64,000 nt of DNA from Pomphorhynchus laevis (lineage: Eukaryota; Acanthocephala; Palaeacanthocephala; Echinorhynchida; Pomphorhynchidae). The stretch lies in the NCBI GenBank assembly GCA_012934845.2, contig WNNJ02002847.1:124001-188000 (forward strand). Reading direction: 5' to 3'. A program made the position numbers and the translations under genes. The notes beneath the pieces are model-generated. The model was not told where the DNA came from and made no database searches. It saw only the letters and a program-made list of their open reading frames with translations. Shown piece by piece: positions 34,691 through 46,559 of the stretch (position 1 is the first letter of the stretch; each line of letters begins with the position of its first letter).

Positions 34691-35497
34691 TAATTTTTAA
34701 ATTATTCATGTGCTAGATATAGAAAATTCCAGGAATTTAAAATTTAAAGAATTTAAAAATGTACATTTTTTATTTATTTACAAAATTCGTTGATTCCTTT
34801 AAATGATATAATGTTGAAAATGAATAATTACATCAATAAACCGACAATATCTGTTAATAAGAAACATTGAATAATGTCTGTTACTACAATATTAGATACT
34901 TTAAGTCTCTTTTTGAATAGTCTACCGTTTAGTGACCATTCTAAATATGGCTTTACAGATTTTCGTAGTACATATTATCATGAAATGTATTACAAATTTG
35001 CAGCTCCTGCAAAAATAATAAATTAAGATTAAATTATAAAAATACTTTTGTTGACCAACTGAATGGGGCAAAACTGAATGGTCACGATAATAAAATCAAA
35101 TTTTTAATGAATGCTCACGAAAAATTGACATTTGGCTCGCGTTGAAGATTAAATATAAAAGCATATAAAGAAAATAAAAATTTTCTTGATTACAAACATC
35201 TTACACTAATTACAATCGAACACAACTATCTCAAGTGATTAAACACACAACTTTAACACACATAAAATTTCGAAGTCGTACGTCCAGGGCACATCCCGGG
35301 AGTACGCAGAATGGTTCGCGGAAAACCAACAGATTAAATACGATGTTGTAATTGCAACGGCGCAGCGGCCATTTGTCGTGGGTGTCGATGGCCGAAAAAA
35401 TCAAGCCAGTGTGAATTGCAGAGCACCACGCTGTCGTATTTAATATAGTATTTAAAATATTTATTAAAATATTTATTTAAAAATGAAATTTTTTAGC
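34691..35497. other. Mostly non-coding stretch with a small GC-richer island
   Basis: Most is AT-rich without features. The island at about 35270-35450 is compositionally distinct. One frame reads CCNCNGAAAICRGC and later VNCRAPRC appears in another frame, reminiscent of Cys-rich N-terminal motifs in some RLE-type LINE proteins. It is too short and broken to call. Confidence 0.4.
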
Positions 35498-35848
35498 AGA
35501 AATAAATTTAAATTTTTAAGTTTAAATTTAATAAAATATAACGAATAAGAATTTATTAAAAAGATTATTAATTTATATCGTAAAGATGATGTATTTAAAT
35601 TTACAAGAAACATTTTTGCATGAGCATTCATACATACCATATAATATAAAATATAATACATTAAATAATGAAATTTTAAGAATTGCAACAATATGTAATG
35701 ATATTGGCTTTCTTCAAAATCATTTAAATAATTTGATAGATGCATAGTTTAAGCTAGGTTACTATAAAAATACCATCAAGCAGAAAATAGTAAAATATAT
35801 AAATCAACACAATAATATTAAAAATAAATTTAAACTCTTAAGCGGCAA
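35498..35848 (+). pseudogene. Penelope-like RT C-terminal fragment, copy B
   Basis: Nearly the same sequence and same limits as 27895-28245, including the shared non-coding lead-in AAATTTAAATTTTTAAGTTT. The coding text (NDIGFLQNHLNNLID) contains stops. A TA run follows at about 35858-35910. Confidence 0.75.
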
Positions 35849-35855
35849 ATATATT

Positions 35856-35857
<2 letters not shown>

Positions 35858-35910
<53 letters not shown>
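35858..35910. repeat. TA dinucleotide run
   Basis: A second TA microsatellite, also beside a Penelope-like fragment. Confidence 0.8.
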
Positions 35911-35949
35911 TTTTTTTATATAAAATATATATGTTTATTTAATTCTAAT

Positions 35950-36620
35950 AATTTTTATTCAATTAGTGAGCACATTTATCCAGAAAGCCTTATTCTTAAC
36001 AAAACCAATATTAATGATAAAGAAGGTGTATATCTAGATATGAACATTAAATTAACATTAACTAAAACTACTATTAATTTATATCGTAAAGATGGCATAT
36101 TTAAATTTACAAGAAACATATTTTTGCATGAGCATTCATGCATACCATATAATATAAAATATAATAAATTAAATATGAAATTTTAAGAATCGCAACAATT
36201 TGTAATGATATTAGCTTTCTTCAAAATCATTTTAATTTAATAGACAAATATTTTAAACCAGGTACTTTTGTCGTATTAACATTCATGTATATTCTATAAA
36301 AAATATTAAATTTAATATATACCATCGCCATTATGTTTTTATAGAATGCAATAAGTCACAATTATTAAAAATTTGGAAGTATTAGATTTAGACAAATCAC
36401 AGGTGTTCTAATGGGAAGTCATATTAGCGCTCTTATCGCTGGATTATTTTCAAGCTGTGTAGATTATGAATTTGATAAGAATTGCGTAAAAAATAAATCT
36501 AAATTATATAAAGAGATGAAATATATAAAATATACTGATAATTACCAAATTATTGCATCTACGTTCGTGTATACCAAATAATATAAAATATAACATATCA
36601 AATAAAAAAATTTTATTAAA
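35950..36620 (+). pseudogene. Rearranged Penelope-like fragments
   Basis: The first part (35960-36260) encodes the C-terminal RT stretch (NINDKEGVYLDMNIK, then the HEHSCIPYNIKYN block). The second part (about 36390-36560) encodes an RT motif B-like text (GVLMGSHISALIAGLF) and KYIKYTDN, which in an intact element lies upstream of the first part. The order is therefore scrambled. The pieces are broken. Confidence 0.6.
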
Positions 36621-36915
36621 ATTATTTAGTATTATTTAAAAATTGTTTTATTTAAAAATAAAATCAAATAATAATTTGGTTTTAATTTAGTTTTACAAAA
36701 TAAATATTTTATATATAATATACCTATATCTTAAGTTGGTAAATACTAAGTCAAGAAGGTATATATCTTAATATATACCTAGATGATACCGACCGATCTA
36801 CATTTTCAACGTCTTCCAACGGCAGATAACTTTCGACTAACAACTCGAAAATTTCTAATACATAGGTCTTTATCGCCTATGACGATTGTGCAACTCATTC
36901 TTAGCATTTTTCAGT
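36621..36915. other. Short AT-rich gap
   Basis: Nothing recognisable between the Penelope-like pieces and the LTR-type fossil. Confidence 0.5.
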
Positions 36916-36916
36916 T

Positions 36917-39900
36917 TTGATCGATGATCAAAGATGGATATCTCAAAATACCGATATTCGTAATTGTTCGTTTGGATTTAGCGCAAGCTCATTGACTCTG
37001 CTAAAGTTATTCATTTCCTGTGGGTCCCCACAATCGGAAATAGTGTTGCCAATCGTATTTGGTAAGTCGATGTGCAAATCTTGTTTAGTATCGATCGTAT
37101 CGTTTAACGCCTGGATATCTTGATTTTGAGTTGAGTCCATCATTTCGTAATGTTGCATCGGTTGATCAAACGATTGACGTTGCCCTGTTCTTATCTCTCC
37201 ACTGAGAGTAAGATGCTGTGTCGATACCTTCGATATTCATCCGGAATCATCTCGTATTGTTGAATAGGCAACATTGGAATCTAGTAATTCAACTTTATCT
37301 ACGATAGGATCGTACTTAGAAGACCTGTTGAATCTTTTACAAGCACCCTGTTAGATGTCAGCCAATCGGGTAAGCTCTAAGTGCTTGGTAGTTTTCTTGT
37401 AAATGTAAAAAATCGTTGATGTGGAGTAGTGATTGTAGCGGTACAGAGAAGGTCACGGATTGCTGATAGTGCAGATGGTAATACTTCATCCCATTTTCCA
37501 AGACTAAGCCAGCGCGTTTCGAGACCCAATAATATTGTTTTCCATAAAGTTCCAATCATCCTCTCACATTGCGAATTGCCTTGAGGCCTAAATGGAGTTG
37601 TGTGGCTGCTGAATATACCCCCATGCTCAGGAGCCATTCTTTTAATTCTCGAGACAGAAAAGCAGAACCACAGTCTGAGTGTATATAGCACGGGCGGCCG
37701 CATAGAGAAAAAACTTGACTTAAACATCTTTGAACAGTTTGAGCTGAGACATCTCAAACCGCAACACCGAATGGGTATTTACTGAATTCGTCAATCATAG
37801 TAAATAGATATGTTGATCCATTGCTAGACTTTGGAAGCGGGCCTTTGAAGTATATTGAAAGACGGTACATTGGTGACAGATTTGATAAGGTGAAGATCGA
37901 CTTCAGTTGTAAAAAATCTGGGTTTTTATTTTACAACATACCTTACACGACGTGATCATTTGACGAACATCGTTGGTAGAGTGGGGCAAGTTTTGGGTCC
38001 TTATGTAATGCATCATACGTGAAACTCCTGGATGCATTAGTTTTTCATGTATTGTTCTGAGCGAGTCATTACTCCGCAGGACTGCACAAACATCGCGTGA
38101 CATGATATTAGCTGAATAATTCCCATTACCGGATCGATAGTGTATGTCATATTTGTAGTTGGACAGTTCCATCCTTCATCGAGCAAGTTTCTCGTTCTTA
38201 ATTTTCCCAGCTCGTTTCCAATCAAACATGAACGAAACTGACTTTTGATCAAATCAATATAAACGGACGTGGCGCAAAGTAATGTTTCCAATGTCGAATA
38301 GCTTCAACAATGGCGTATGTCTCTTTCTCTAAAATGTGATGTTTCCTCTCGTATTGATTAAGAGTTCGGGAGAAAAATGTCACCGGTCGTTTGTTTTGCA
38401 GTAGGGTTGCCACAATTGCGGTATTTGAAGCGTCTGTTTTAAGTGTAAACGGAATGGTCTCGTCAATAACATTAATAGCAGCATGTATAATGTCTTTCTT
38501 GATTTCCTCAATCGCCTTTACTGCTATGTACTTCAAGGAGAACTCGATATTTGGCGTTGTAAGTGCGGATATTTTCGCGGAAAATTGTTTCATCCATTTG
38601 CTATAATAAGCAAAAAGCCCATTAGTCTTTGAAGAGAAGGTTTATCAGTGGGTATCTTGAGGTTATGAACAGCTGATAGTCGAGAGGGATCCAGTTTGAG
38701 TATTCCATATTGTGTCTCATAGCCAATTGTGCGTATACACTGTACACCGTACTGACATTTGTCAGTATTGGTTTCAAGCGAATATTTAGCAATAGCTTGG
38801 AATTGTTTCAGATTATTGTCGTGTTAATCCTTTGTAATCCCACATACAATAATGTCGTCTAGGTAAGAGTACACTTCCTGAAGATTGTTAACTTCAATGA
38901 ATTTGTTTATGTATCTTTGGAATCCCGAAACACCATTGGTGATCCCCATTGGAATTTTTCTGAATTGATATAGGTTCCCCGCGGCTTCAAAGGCGGTCAT
39001 ATGTCTCTCAGAAGGATTGATGTCGATTTGATAGTACGTTTCCTTCAAGTCAATCTGTGAGTAATATTTATTTTTCGCGATTTCATTCACTAGTTCACTG
39101 ATTTTAGTAAGCGGGCACGCATCGAGGAGAGTAAATCGATTAAAGGTACGGGAAAAATCAACGACCAGGCGTTTGCGCCCGTTTGGACGGGATACGATAA
39201 CTACTTGAGCTCTCCATGGGGACGTGCTCTCTTCAATTACCCCTTTTGATAACATTCGGTTTATTTCGTTTCGAATAGACAGCTGATCATCCTTATTAAA
39301 TTGTCTGTTTTTTGTGGTGATTGGGTGAACGTTATTACTGAGGTTTCTGAATAACAGTGGTGTTTTAATGTGTCCTACTGATGCTGCAAATATTTTTACA
39401 TCAGGAAGTTGTCCACCGAAATTGATTGATAGGTTGCTGTGTGATCAATGAGGGCTTCTATCGATAATCAGTTGATCGATAAAGTGGCTTTTAATTGTGA
39501 ATCATTTTTCGTGTTGATCGTTAACAATAAAACGGCGGATGAAGATTCAGCGCTTTGCTTGGAGGATTTACATACTCAAGCCTAATGACCGACCTTATGA
39601 CATTTTCTACAAACGACATATTTTGCCGAACAATTCAATCTCGAGTATCTTAAACCTCCACAGAATTATCATCGTTGTTTTGTATTTGATTTCGATAGTA
39701 CACCGATTCGATTCGCATATTCAGCTTCCGTAGTTTTATCTTCTCTTGTAGTTTCGGTCTGTGGACAGTTTGATTTATTAGAATATCTAACGGTTGCGAC
39801 ATTCTCTTGAAATTTAAATTCCTCCCGATCTAGGAGATACATCGTCATGCTTTGCTGTGCAGTTTTTAATGACTTGGCGACATTTACTGTTCGTGCCAGG

Positions 39901-40205
39901 TCTAATTGCTCGAACTAGAGTAATCGTTGACGAACGGAATTGGAAGCAAGACCACGAATTAAAGCGTCTCGAACAAAATCTTTTCTTGATTCCTCGGCAG
40001 TGACTGCTTTGAAATTAAATTCCCATGAAAGTGAGTGTAGTGACTGTACAAACGAGTCAATATCCTCGTTATTATTTATGCTCGAATAGAGAGAGCAAAT
40101 GTTGCGCTAGTATTTCAGCGCGACATATGATGTTGTTGACTTGACTAGTTGACTCTGATAGAATCGATTGATCGATCGTTGTGTCTGTCGCAGACATCAT
40201 TTGTG
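36917..40205 (-). mobile_element. Fossil Ty3/gypsy-type LTR retroelement
   Basis: Minus-strand parts in the order expected for the family: a gag-like region (about 39.4-40.2 kb), reverse transcriptase (38.8-39.3 kb, with YLDDIIV and YSQIDLKETYYQI), RNase H (38.25-38.6 kb, FTLKTDASNTAIVA and SRTLNQYERKHHILEKE), integrase zinc-binding and core regions (37.36-38.2 kb, LMHPGVSRMMHYI) and a C-terminal tail. It is broken at several points. No pair of LTRs was recognised in the window, so its true ends are uncertain; it looks old. Confidence 0.8.
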
Positions 40206-41013
40206 TTGAAAAAATTGTTGTAAACACCAAAATGTGGTTTTATTAAACACAATCTATAAAGATAGTTAATGAACAAGCATATTAGTTTATAAAATCATAA
40301 CAATGTTTGAACTGTTAGTTCGCTTGATAAGTCGAAACAAACTTCTAACTACACGCTCTTTAGCTATATCTTTATCATTAGCATAAAATATTTTATTCAG
40401 ACTCATCTTATCGCACTAATAATATCGTTAACTCGCTTCTGAGGCAGGAATTCGATTCAGATAGATTGACGAAAAGAATGCATATGTTTAAAGCGCTTTG
40501 ATTTTCCTTAAGTCTGAATACAGAGTCAAAAGGAAATTTTTATTCAAATAATATTTTCGCTGCAACATTATTTGACCCACGGATGTTTTAGGAATACTTG
40601 ACATCATGAATGTCTTATAAATTGATTGTTTGGCCTTTCATACATTTTAGATACATCACTTTTCTTTGGTTTGACGGGCACAGGCGTCGTTCACAACGTG
40701 GTTTGTATAAAATGCTACATCTTTCCTTGAATTTTGTAATCAACTATGCTGAAAAACTAATTGAAGTTATTAAGATGTGACATTTATTAAATCGCTCCGG
40801 CATCTTTCGATATGACTATCTTTAGTGTCCACAAATAAGTATTAATTTAATTCTTTCTTTACCGGTTTAACACGTGGAAGCAAAAATATTTTAAATTTAT
40901 ATTTTTTTTAACTACCTTTTTAAAAATAATATTTAAATTTATTGCTAATGTTTATTATTAATTAATTAATTTATTTATTATAAATTATAATCTAATATTC
41001 ATTATTAAGCATT
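40206..41013. other. Non-coding stretch
   Basis: AT-rich. It may include decayed terminal sequence of the neighbouring fossil element, but no LTR partner is visible. The block near 40922-40965 is repeated at 41876-41918. Confidence 0.45.
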
Positions 41014-41190
41014 ATTAGTATTGACTTCATAACGATACACCTGTCAACCTCTCCGATTCCAATTGGTCTGATACCAGTTGTTAATCCAGTGGAATCAGAG
41101 TGTTGACCACAATGCATCCGTGTGATCTGGAGTCATTTTGTCAGTTGAAAATATGACTGACAAGAGTGGTAATGTAACAGAGAGGCTGGT
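41014..41190 (+). repeat. 177-bp inverted repeat, left copy
   Basis: The sequence from ATTAGTATTGACTTCATAAC to the block AGAGAGGCTGG is present in reverse complement at 44508-44684 with few differences. It includes CCAATTGGTCTGATACCAGT and GTGTGATCTGGAGTCATTTT. Confidence 0.8.
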
Positions 41191-41323
41191 TTTGCATGTC
41201 CAGGTTTTACTAACACGCTATAATTAAATTATATTTTTCATTATAAATACCGTCGACGACTCAAAAATGTTAGACAATAAAATATCATTGTCATTAATGC
41301 ATAGAGTTAATTGCTGCCTAGTA

Positions 41324-41599
41324 TCACGACCTTGGCGAGGTAGGTGTATCTTTATTGGAAGAATATTTATGTGTGCATGCTTGGCTGTTTTGAGTTTTTT
41401 GAATCAAGGCACGTAGTGAGTCCAGTTCAGCTGACGCACAGTAGCCGCATAGGAATGTTTTCATCTTGAGATCGATAAGTTGATTAGTTGTATTGGTTAC
41501 TGATGTCCGAATATCACATCCTGGTTTGGAACACTGTACTTGATTTGATTCGTAGTTCAGGACTTCGACTGATGACTGCACACGCTTCTTTTTGCCCAT
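41324..41599 (-). pseudogene. LINE ORF1 N-terminal fragment
   Basis: The 91 residues have C23, C28 and a CGYC pair at 51-54, the same spacing pattern as the ORF1 start of the L2/CR1-group LINE at 18.8-19.5 kb (CxxxxC, later FVCGFC). It is a short piece with no continuation into an RT, thus a fragment of a related LINE. Confidence 0.55.
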
Positions 41600-41730
41600 A
41601 TTGGTCGTGTATCAGGTTCAGTTCGTTTTTTGTAAGTAATTACTGATCAAGAATAGTTGAACTAGTTGTGTGTTTAAGCTCTTATAATATATTGTTCTGT
41701 ATTTTGTTTTTAAAAATAATATTTTTAAAA

Positions 41731-41768
41731 AGCCTACCATGTTCTTGAGGGCAAGAACATGGTAGGCT
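41731..41768. repeat. 17-bp perfect hairpin
   Basis: AGCCTACCATGTTCTTG and CAAGAACATGGTAGGCT flank a 4-base loop. No coding context. Confidence 0.75.
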
Positions 41769-41999
41769 AGTGGTAGCAGCCATCCCTCCTAAAAGAATGA
41801 CATTTTTCTACGAAAAAGACAAACGTTCTCCTGTATTTATCCGTTTTTCTAAACAAAATGTATTTAGTTTAAAAAAATAATATTTAAATTTATTGCTAAT
41901 ATTTATTATTAAGAAACGATAATCTTTTTTCTGCATGTCCAGGTCTTACTAGCACACTATAATTAAATTATATAAGAGGAAATACCTAATTGGCATGAA

Positions 42000-42160
42000 T
42001 TTGATCTGTTGCTTGATTTACATTATAGAAAATCTAAAAACAATTATTTATTATTAATTAATTTTTATTATTTAACTATTTAACTTTATTTTGCATTATT
42101 TTTAATTTGCAATATAAAATACGTAGACTCAGTAAGCTTATTTAATTTGTTCTACTGACA
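42000..42160. repeat. Dispersed AT-rich repeat (CTACGTATT family)
   Basis: The block ending GCAATATAAAATACGTAGAC is shared with about 15640-15780 (same orientation) and 46110-46265 (inverted), and in shorter form near 14730-14840. It may be a non-autonomous element; its borders are not defined. Confidence 0.55.
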
Positions 42161-42369
42161 TGATATTATTGACCTGTGGACTTTGTTTTCCCGGTAATAT
42201 GACCTTTGTCAGAAATACTGAAACTATGTATTATTGGTACGATGTTATTATTATAATTATTTTTTTGCTATTATTGGTTCTTAAAATTAAATTTAAATAT
42301 TTTTTATATATCGAATATATATAAATATTGATATATTTCATATCTTTATATAATTAAGATTTTTTTAAA

Positions 42370-42630
42370 CAGTTATGAACAAATTCATATTCTATAAAGC
42401 TTAAAAATAAGTCAGCTATAATTGGGCTACTATTATCTCCCATTGGTACGCCTTTTATTTGTCTAATGTCTCTATCTTTAAATAATTTTGATTTATCAAA
42501 ATATTTAAGGATTCTATTAATTCAACTTTATCCATATATTTATATTTACTTGATAGTTTAATTTTTGTTAGATAGGCGTTATAGTTATTATAACATATTA
42601 TATATACATCATATATATATCTTTTTCCGA
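42370..42630 (-). pseudogene. Penelope-like RT fragment
   Basis: The minus strand carries RQIKGVPMGDNSSP (RT motif B of Penelope-like elements) and a YICYNNYNAYLTKI-like upstream stretch shared with the element at 47.7-48.1 kb. It is short and broken. Confidence 0.65.
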
Positions 42631-42937
42631 ATATAAGATTAATTAATTTTTCTTTTTAATTAATTTTTCTTGGGTTGATAAACAGTGCCCCAAACATGAT
42701 AATGCAGAATCATCTTTATTCTAACACATATTATTATTCCAATACATACCAAAGCCAAAAGGCTATTCAGGCAGAGTCCAAAAAAATAAAACAAAAGCAA
42801 ATGGTCAGTCAACGTAGCTAATTAGGGTATTCCAGTGGTAGTGTTGAATGGCGGCATTGTTCATGTATTCATTTGTAGCATCGTGATTTAAACGTTCTCA
42901 AACTGGGGGCTGCAACGACTTCCTCAGGCAACGAATT

Positions 42938-43783
42938 TCACATGTTAATTCCTCTTCTTGAGAGTCTATACACTTTTGGTAATCTGCCAAATCTAAATTT
43001 ATACAAGACTCTGCTATGTCCCCGCAACTGATCTACCCGCCTAGTGATTACATCGGTGGGATAACCTACCACATCATTCGACATATGCCATATACATAGC
43101 ATTTCCAAGGATATGAACCTCTCACGTACCGACAACATCCCAATACGACTTAGACGTACATAATAGTCAATACCACTTAAGCCAATACAGAGCCTCGATC
43201 CGCGCCTAAGAATAGACTCCAGGTCTAATAGTTCTTGCTTAGTGACAGGGAAACAAGCCTGAATGCAGTACTCCAAGTGTGGCCTGACGATGGAGATAAA
43301 TAACCTCTTGAACATTTGACAGCTTAACCTGAGGAATGCATTTTTAATACAATATAACGCCCTAGTAGCTTTACCTAGAAAGAAGTCGGTGTTCAACTTT
43401 GTTTTCAAGGATCTATGAACAATAATCCCTAAATCCTTATGATGAGACACTTCCTTTAAGACCATATCTCCAATAAAGTACCTTAGAGTTTCAATAGGGC
43501 GACCTAGTTGCATGAGGACACATTTATCAACATTCAACCGTAGTCCGGTAGAATCGCACCACTTGATCAGGGTGTTTAGATCATTTTGTAACGATACTCG
43601 ATCAGCAGGACTTCTAATGATCGACCAAATCTTTAGATCGTCTGCAAACGCTAGATGAGAGCATGATAAGCGGAGTAGCAGATCATTAATGAAGATTATA
43701 AAGAGCAGTGGGCCAAGGACTGATCCCTGCGGTACGCCAGAATTAATATTTACCGAATAAGAAAACACGCCCCCCCCACACAA
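42938..43783 (-). pseudogene. CR1 reverse transcriptase, C-terminal half
   Basis: It carries NINSGVPQGSVLGPLLFIIF (motif B) and LAFADDLKIW (motif C, FADD intact), then RLNVDKC, the segment LGIIVHRSLK and ILRRGSRLCIGL, typical CR1 ending blocks. The frame closes at RRGINM just before NSLPEEVVAAPSLRTFK, which stays in frame after a TGA where TGG (Trp) is usual. Confidence 0.85.
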
Positions 43784-44046
43784 ACTCGGAAAGACCTATT
43801 CGATAGAAATTCCCTGACCCACTCACAAATATATGAATGAAGTCCATAGTGATACAGTAAAGACACTATGCCGTCGTGTGGTACCCTATCAAAAGCTTTC
43901 GAAAAATCAAGGAATACTGTATGAACCTGAAACCCAGCCCCCAGAGCATCAGCCCATTTTTCACGCGCAGTTAGTAGGTTAGTAAGGCATGAACGTCCGA
44001 TCCTGAAACCATGTTGAGATTCAACCAATATGTGATTACGATCCAA
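43750..44046 (-). pseudogene. CR1 reverse transcriptase, N-terminal half
   Basis: It contains VESQHGFRIGRSCLTNLL, HTVFLDFSKAFDRVPH (motif A) and CEWVREFLSNRSFRVCVGG. It passes into the next piece across an eight-base C run (43770-43777, + strand), where the frame changes. Confidence 0.8.
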
Positions 44047-44507
44047 ATGGTCCCTGATTCTACTAGCAATGATTCTTTCTAAAATTTGCAGAATACGCTA
44101 GTTAAGCTAATGGGCCGAAAGTCTGCGCAAAAGCTAGCAGGATGCTTTTTGGGAATAGGCACCACAATTGCACACTTCCAACTGTCAGGAATCCAAGATG
44201 TGTCTAAGCTGTATCTGAAAAACATAGTTAAATCATTGCTCAGTTCGTTCGCTAGGGATTTGACGAGGAAGGGGAAATACTATTAATTGGCTTATAAACA
44301 CATTGGGTTATAAAATTTGTTTTTAACATTAAGATGTTCCCATTTTTAATAGTAAGATTTTTATATTAATCATATTACTTAACTGAAGTTGTTTATTTTG
44401 TACTAAGAAAAACTTTTAAAATTATTTTTTTAACATAAATTTTTTAACCCAGTATTTTTCATGATCCAATTAATAAAATGTTTGCTTGTTGTATTATAGG
44501 TGTATAC

Positions 44508-44684
44508 ACCAGCCTCTCTGTTACATTACCACTCTTGTCAGTCATATTTGCAACTGACAAAATGACTCCAGATCACACGGATGCATTGTGGTCAACACTC
44601 TGGTTCCACTGGATTAACAACTGGTATCAGACCAATTGGAATCGGAGATGTTGACAGGTGTATCGTTATGAAGTCAATACTAAT
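44508..44684 (-). repeat. 177-bp inverted repeat, right copy
   Basis: Reverse complement of 41014-41190. The two copies enclose 3.3 kb that includes the CR1 LINE and other fragments. Whether they are the termini of one element or two independent insertions is open. Confidence 0.8.
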
Positions 44685-44699
44685 GACACTTTCTAGTGA

Positions 44700-45950
44700 C
44701 TTACAGAAAGCCGCAAATAACATACAGCTTTGCACAGGTTAACTTTGCGGAACCGAAGCAGCGATTTATTCAATACGTAAGATATTTGAGAATAACGAAG
44801 ACTGCGACTTTACAAATCTATGTTTGAAATGTTTTCAATTTACTGAACATATAACTAGCTTTAAAGAACATTAAGATGGCATGCCCTTCACTGTTTCAGC
44901 AATTGAAACTGTTATCAGAGGTTTCCAACTTTGTGCGTCGATGGCGAAACTATTTTTCACTATAAAGTTTGACTCAATGATACCCAATTTCGAATACTGC
45001 TTTTACAGCAGCCTCGTTATCTATGATCAAATATTTGGAATTGTGATTTGATAATATCGCGCACAGGTGGTATACGAACGAAGCATCTTGTATTGGTCCA
45101 ATTAATAAATTCCTCAACGTATATTTAAGTTTTAAAGAAATTGGTCCCCACTATGGTTATCATATGAACATATCGAAATGCAAGCTGCTGGTTCATGCAA
45201 AACAATTTAACTCGATCGAGAATGCTATTCGCTGAAACCGGCATTTACCTAAGTGATGATGGAATTACTATACTGGGATCAACCGATTTGTCAGATAGTT
45301 ACATAATTAACCATGTAAAATTAAAAGTCACAAAATGGACAATAATGATTGATGATTTATCAAAAACTACCCGCTTTATTCACAAATTTCTTATTACGTG
45401 CTTAGCAACTCGATGCATCACAAATGGACATATCTGATGCGTACCTGTACAATTGACTAGTCGTTGGTTCAACCGCTTTCATTAATGAATTCGAAATTGT
45501 TTACTCCCAAGTATTCTTGGATTGGAAAATATTGATAACGACTATAATTTTTATCTATAATTCGAATTTTATTTGTAACGACTATCATCAGCGAAGAAAA
45601 TATTCAAAGTACTCTGAAAGAGTGATACAGGTAGAAAGGGAAAACTTTTATTCTCATATATTTTCTATAATTGGCTCTGTTGGGACAAACAGAAAAATTA
45701 ACGCGCTGGATAACAGTTAAATTTGCCCAATGTACTCAGATCCCTTACATTCTGAGCATAAAGCTCTTGCGACAGCATATAGGTATAAAATTAGCAAGCG
45801 CAAAATCAATATGTGTGAGGTATACGAGAAAATGAATATTTAATAACTAGCATCAATATACATTGAATATACAACCATCGCTATTATTGCATCCTGACCC
45901 ATGACTGACAATGGAAGCCATAATGTATATCTAAAATGCTAAATTTTTTG
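44700..45950 (+). pseudogene. Very decayed LINE reverse transcriptase and nuclease remnant
   Basis: Translated pieces still show NIQLCTG then GTEAAIYSIRKIFE, WYTNEASCIG in place of a WYADD box, GPHYGYHMNISKCKLLVH, YLSDDGITILGS, and near the end YSERVIQVERENFYSHIFS. This order matches a widespread invertebrate LINE type with a C-terminal PD-type nuclease. The catalytic Asp pair is lost and stops are frequent. Confidence 0.55.
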
Positions 45951-46490
45951 TTGTTATTTGAACCAAAATTGACAACTTATTTGCGGAAAAAATGTGATGA
46001 TGTGCTGTTAATAAATTTGTCTTAAAAACAATAACAAATTATAATAATTATGATTAACCTCTGGAGGATTGAATGGTATGTAAAATTTGCTCTCAGAACG
46101 ATAGCAAAGAAATTAAATAAGCTAACTGAGTCTACGTATTTTATATTGCAAATTAAAAATAATGCAAAATAAAAGTTAAAAAATAATAAAAAGATAATTA
46201 TAATAATAAATAATAAAAAATTAATTAATAATAAATAAATGCTATAAGATTTTATATAATTTATATCAAGATGATTTATAAACTGAAATTAAAGATAAAA
46301 ATCAATTTTTATGAATTAACTAATAAATAACAGACGTTGTATCATAATAAGAATTAGAGGTCATCAGGAGGAACTGCTATGCTATCAGGTTTCGACCCCT
46401 ATCAGGTTTCGACTCCTCTACACAACATAGCAGCGGGGCCAAATACATGCTAATGATGTATTTCCTATGATAAAACTATCTAGTATCTTA
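45951..46490. other. Repeat-rich non-coding stretch
   Basis: It holds the inverted CTACGTATT-family repeat (46110-46265) and a GC-richer part (46360-46440) with the direct repeat CTATCAGGTTTCGAC at about 46390 and 46408. The text AATAAATAACAGACGTTGTA near 46325 recurs near 47025 at the left side of the hammerhead-bearing insertion. Confidence 0.5.
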
Positions 46491-46559
46491 TTCTAATACA
46501 AAGTATATTATTTATTATCCATCCATAAAAATTTTCCGCTAATGATTTTAAATTTATTT

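Larger units (their letters stand above)
42700..44290 (-). mobile_element. 5'-truncated CR1-clade LINE
   Basis: A minus-strand CR1 copy, keeping most of the RT and the C-terminal region but no endonuclease. The 5' truncation lies near 44290. The 3' region past the coding part ends around 42700 with an AATAAAGATGATTCTG-like sequence, in keeping with the ATTCT-type ends of CR1 elements. The protein style (SQHGFRIGRSCLTNLL, VFLDFSKAFDRVPHDG) is like flatworm CR1 elements in my recollection. Confidence 0.85.

Noticed and set aside
46360-46445. Possible hammerhead on the minus strand (CTGATGA plus two GTCGAAACC blocks)
   Set aside because: No arrangement gives a proper stem II next to both boxes; it is better described as a short direct repeat.
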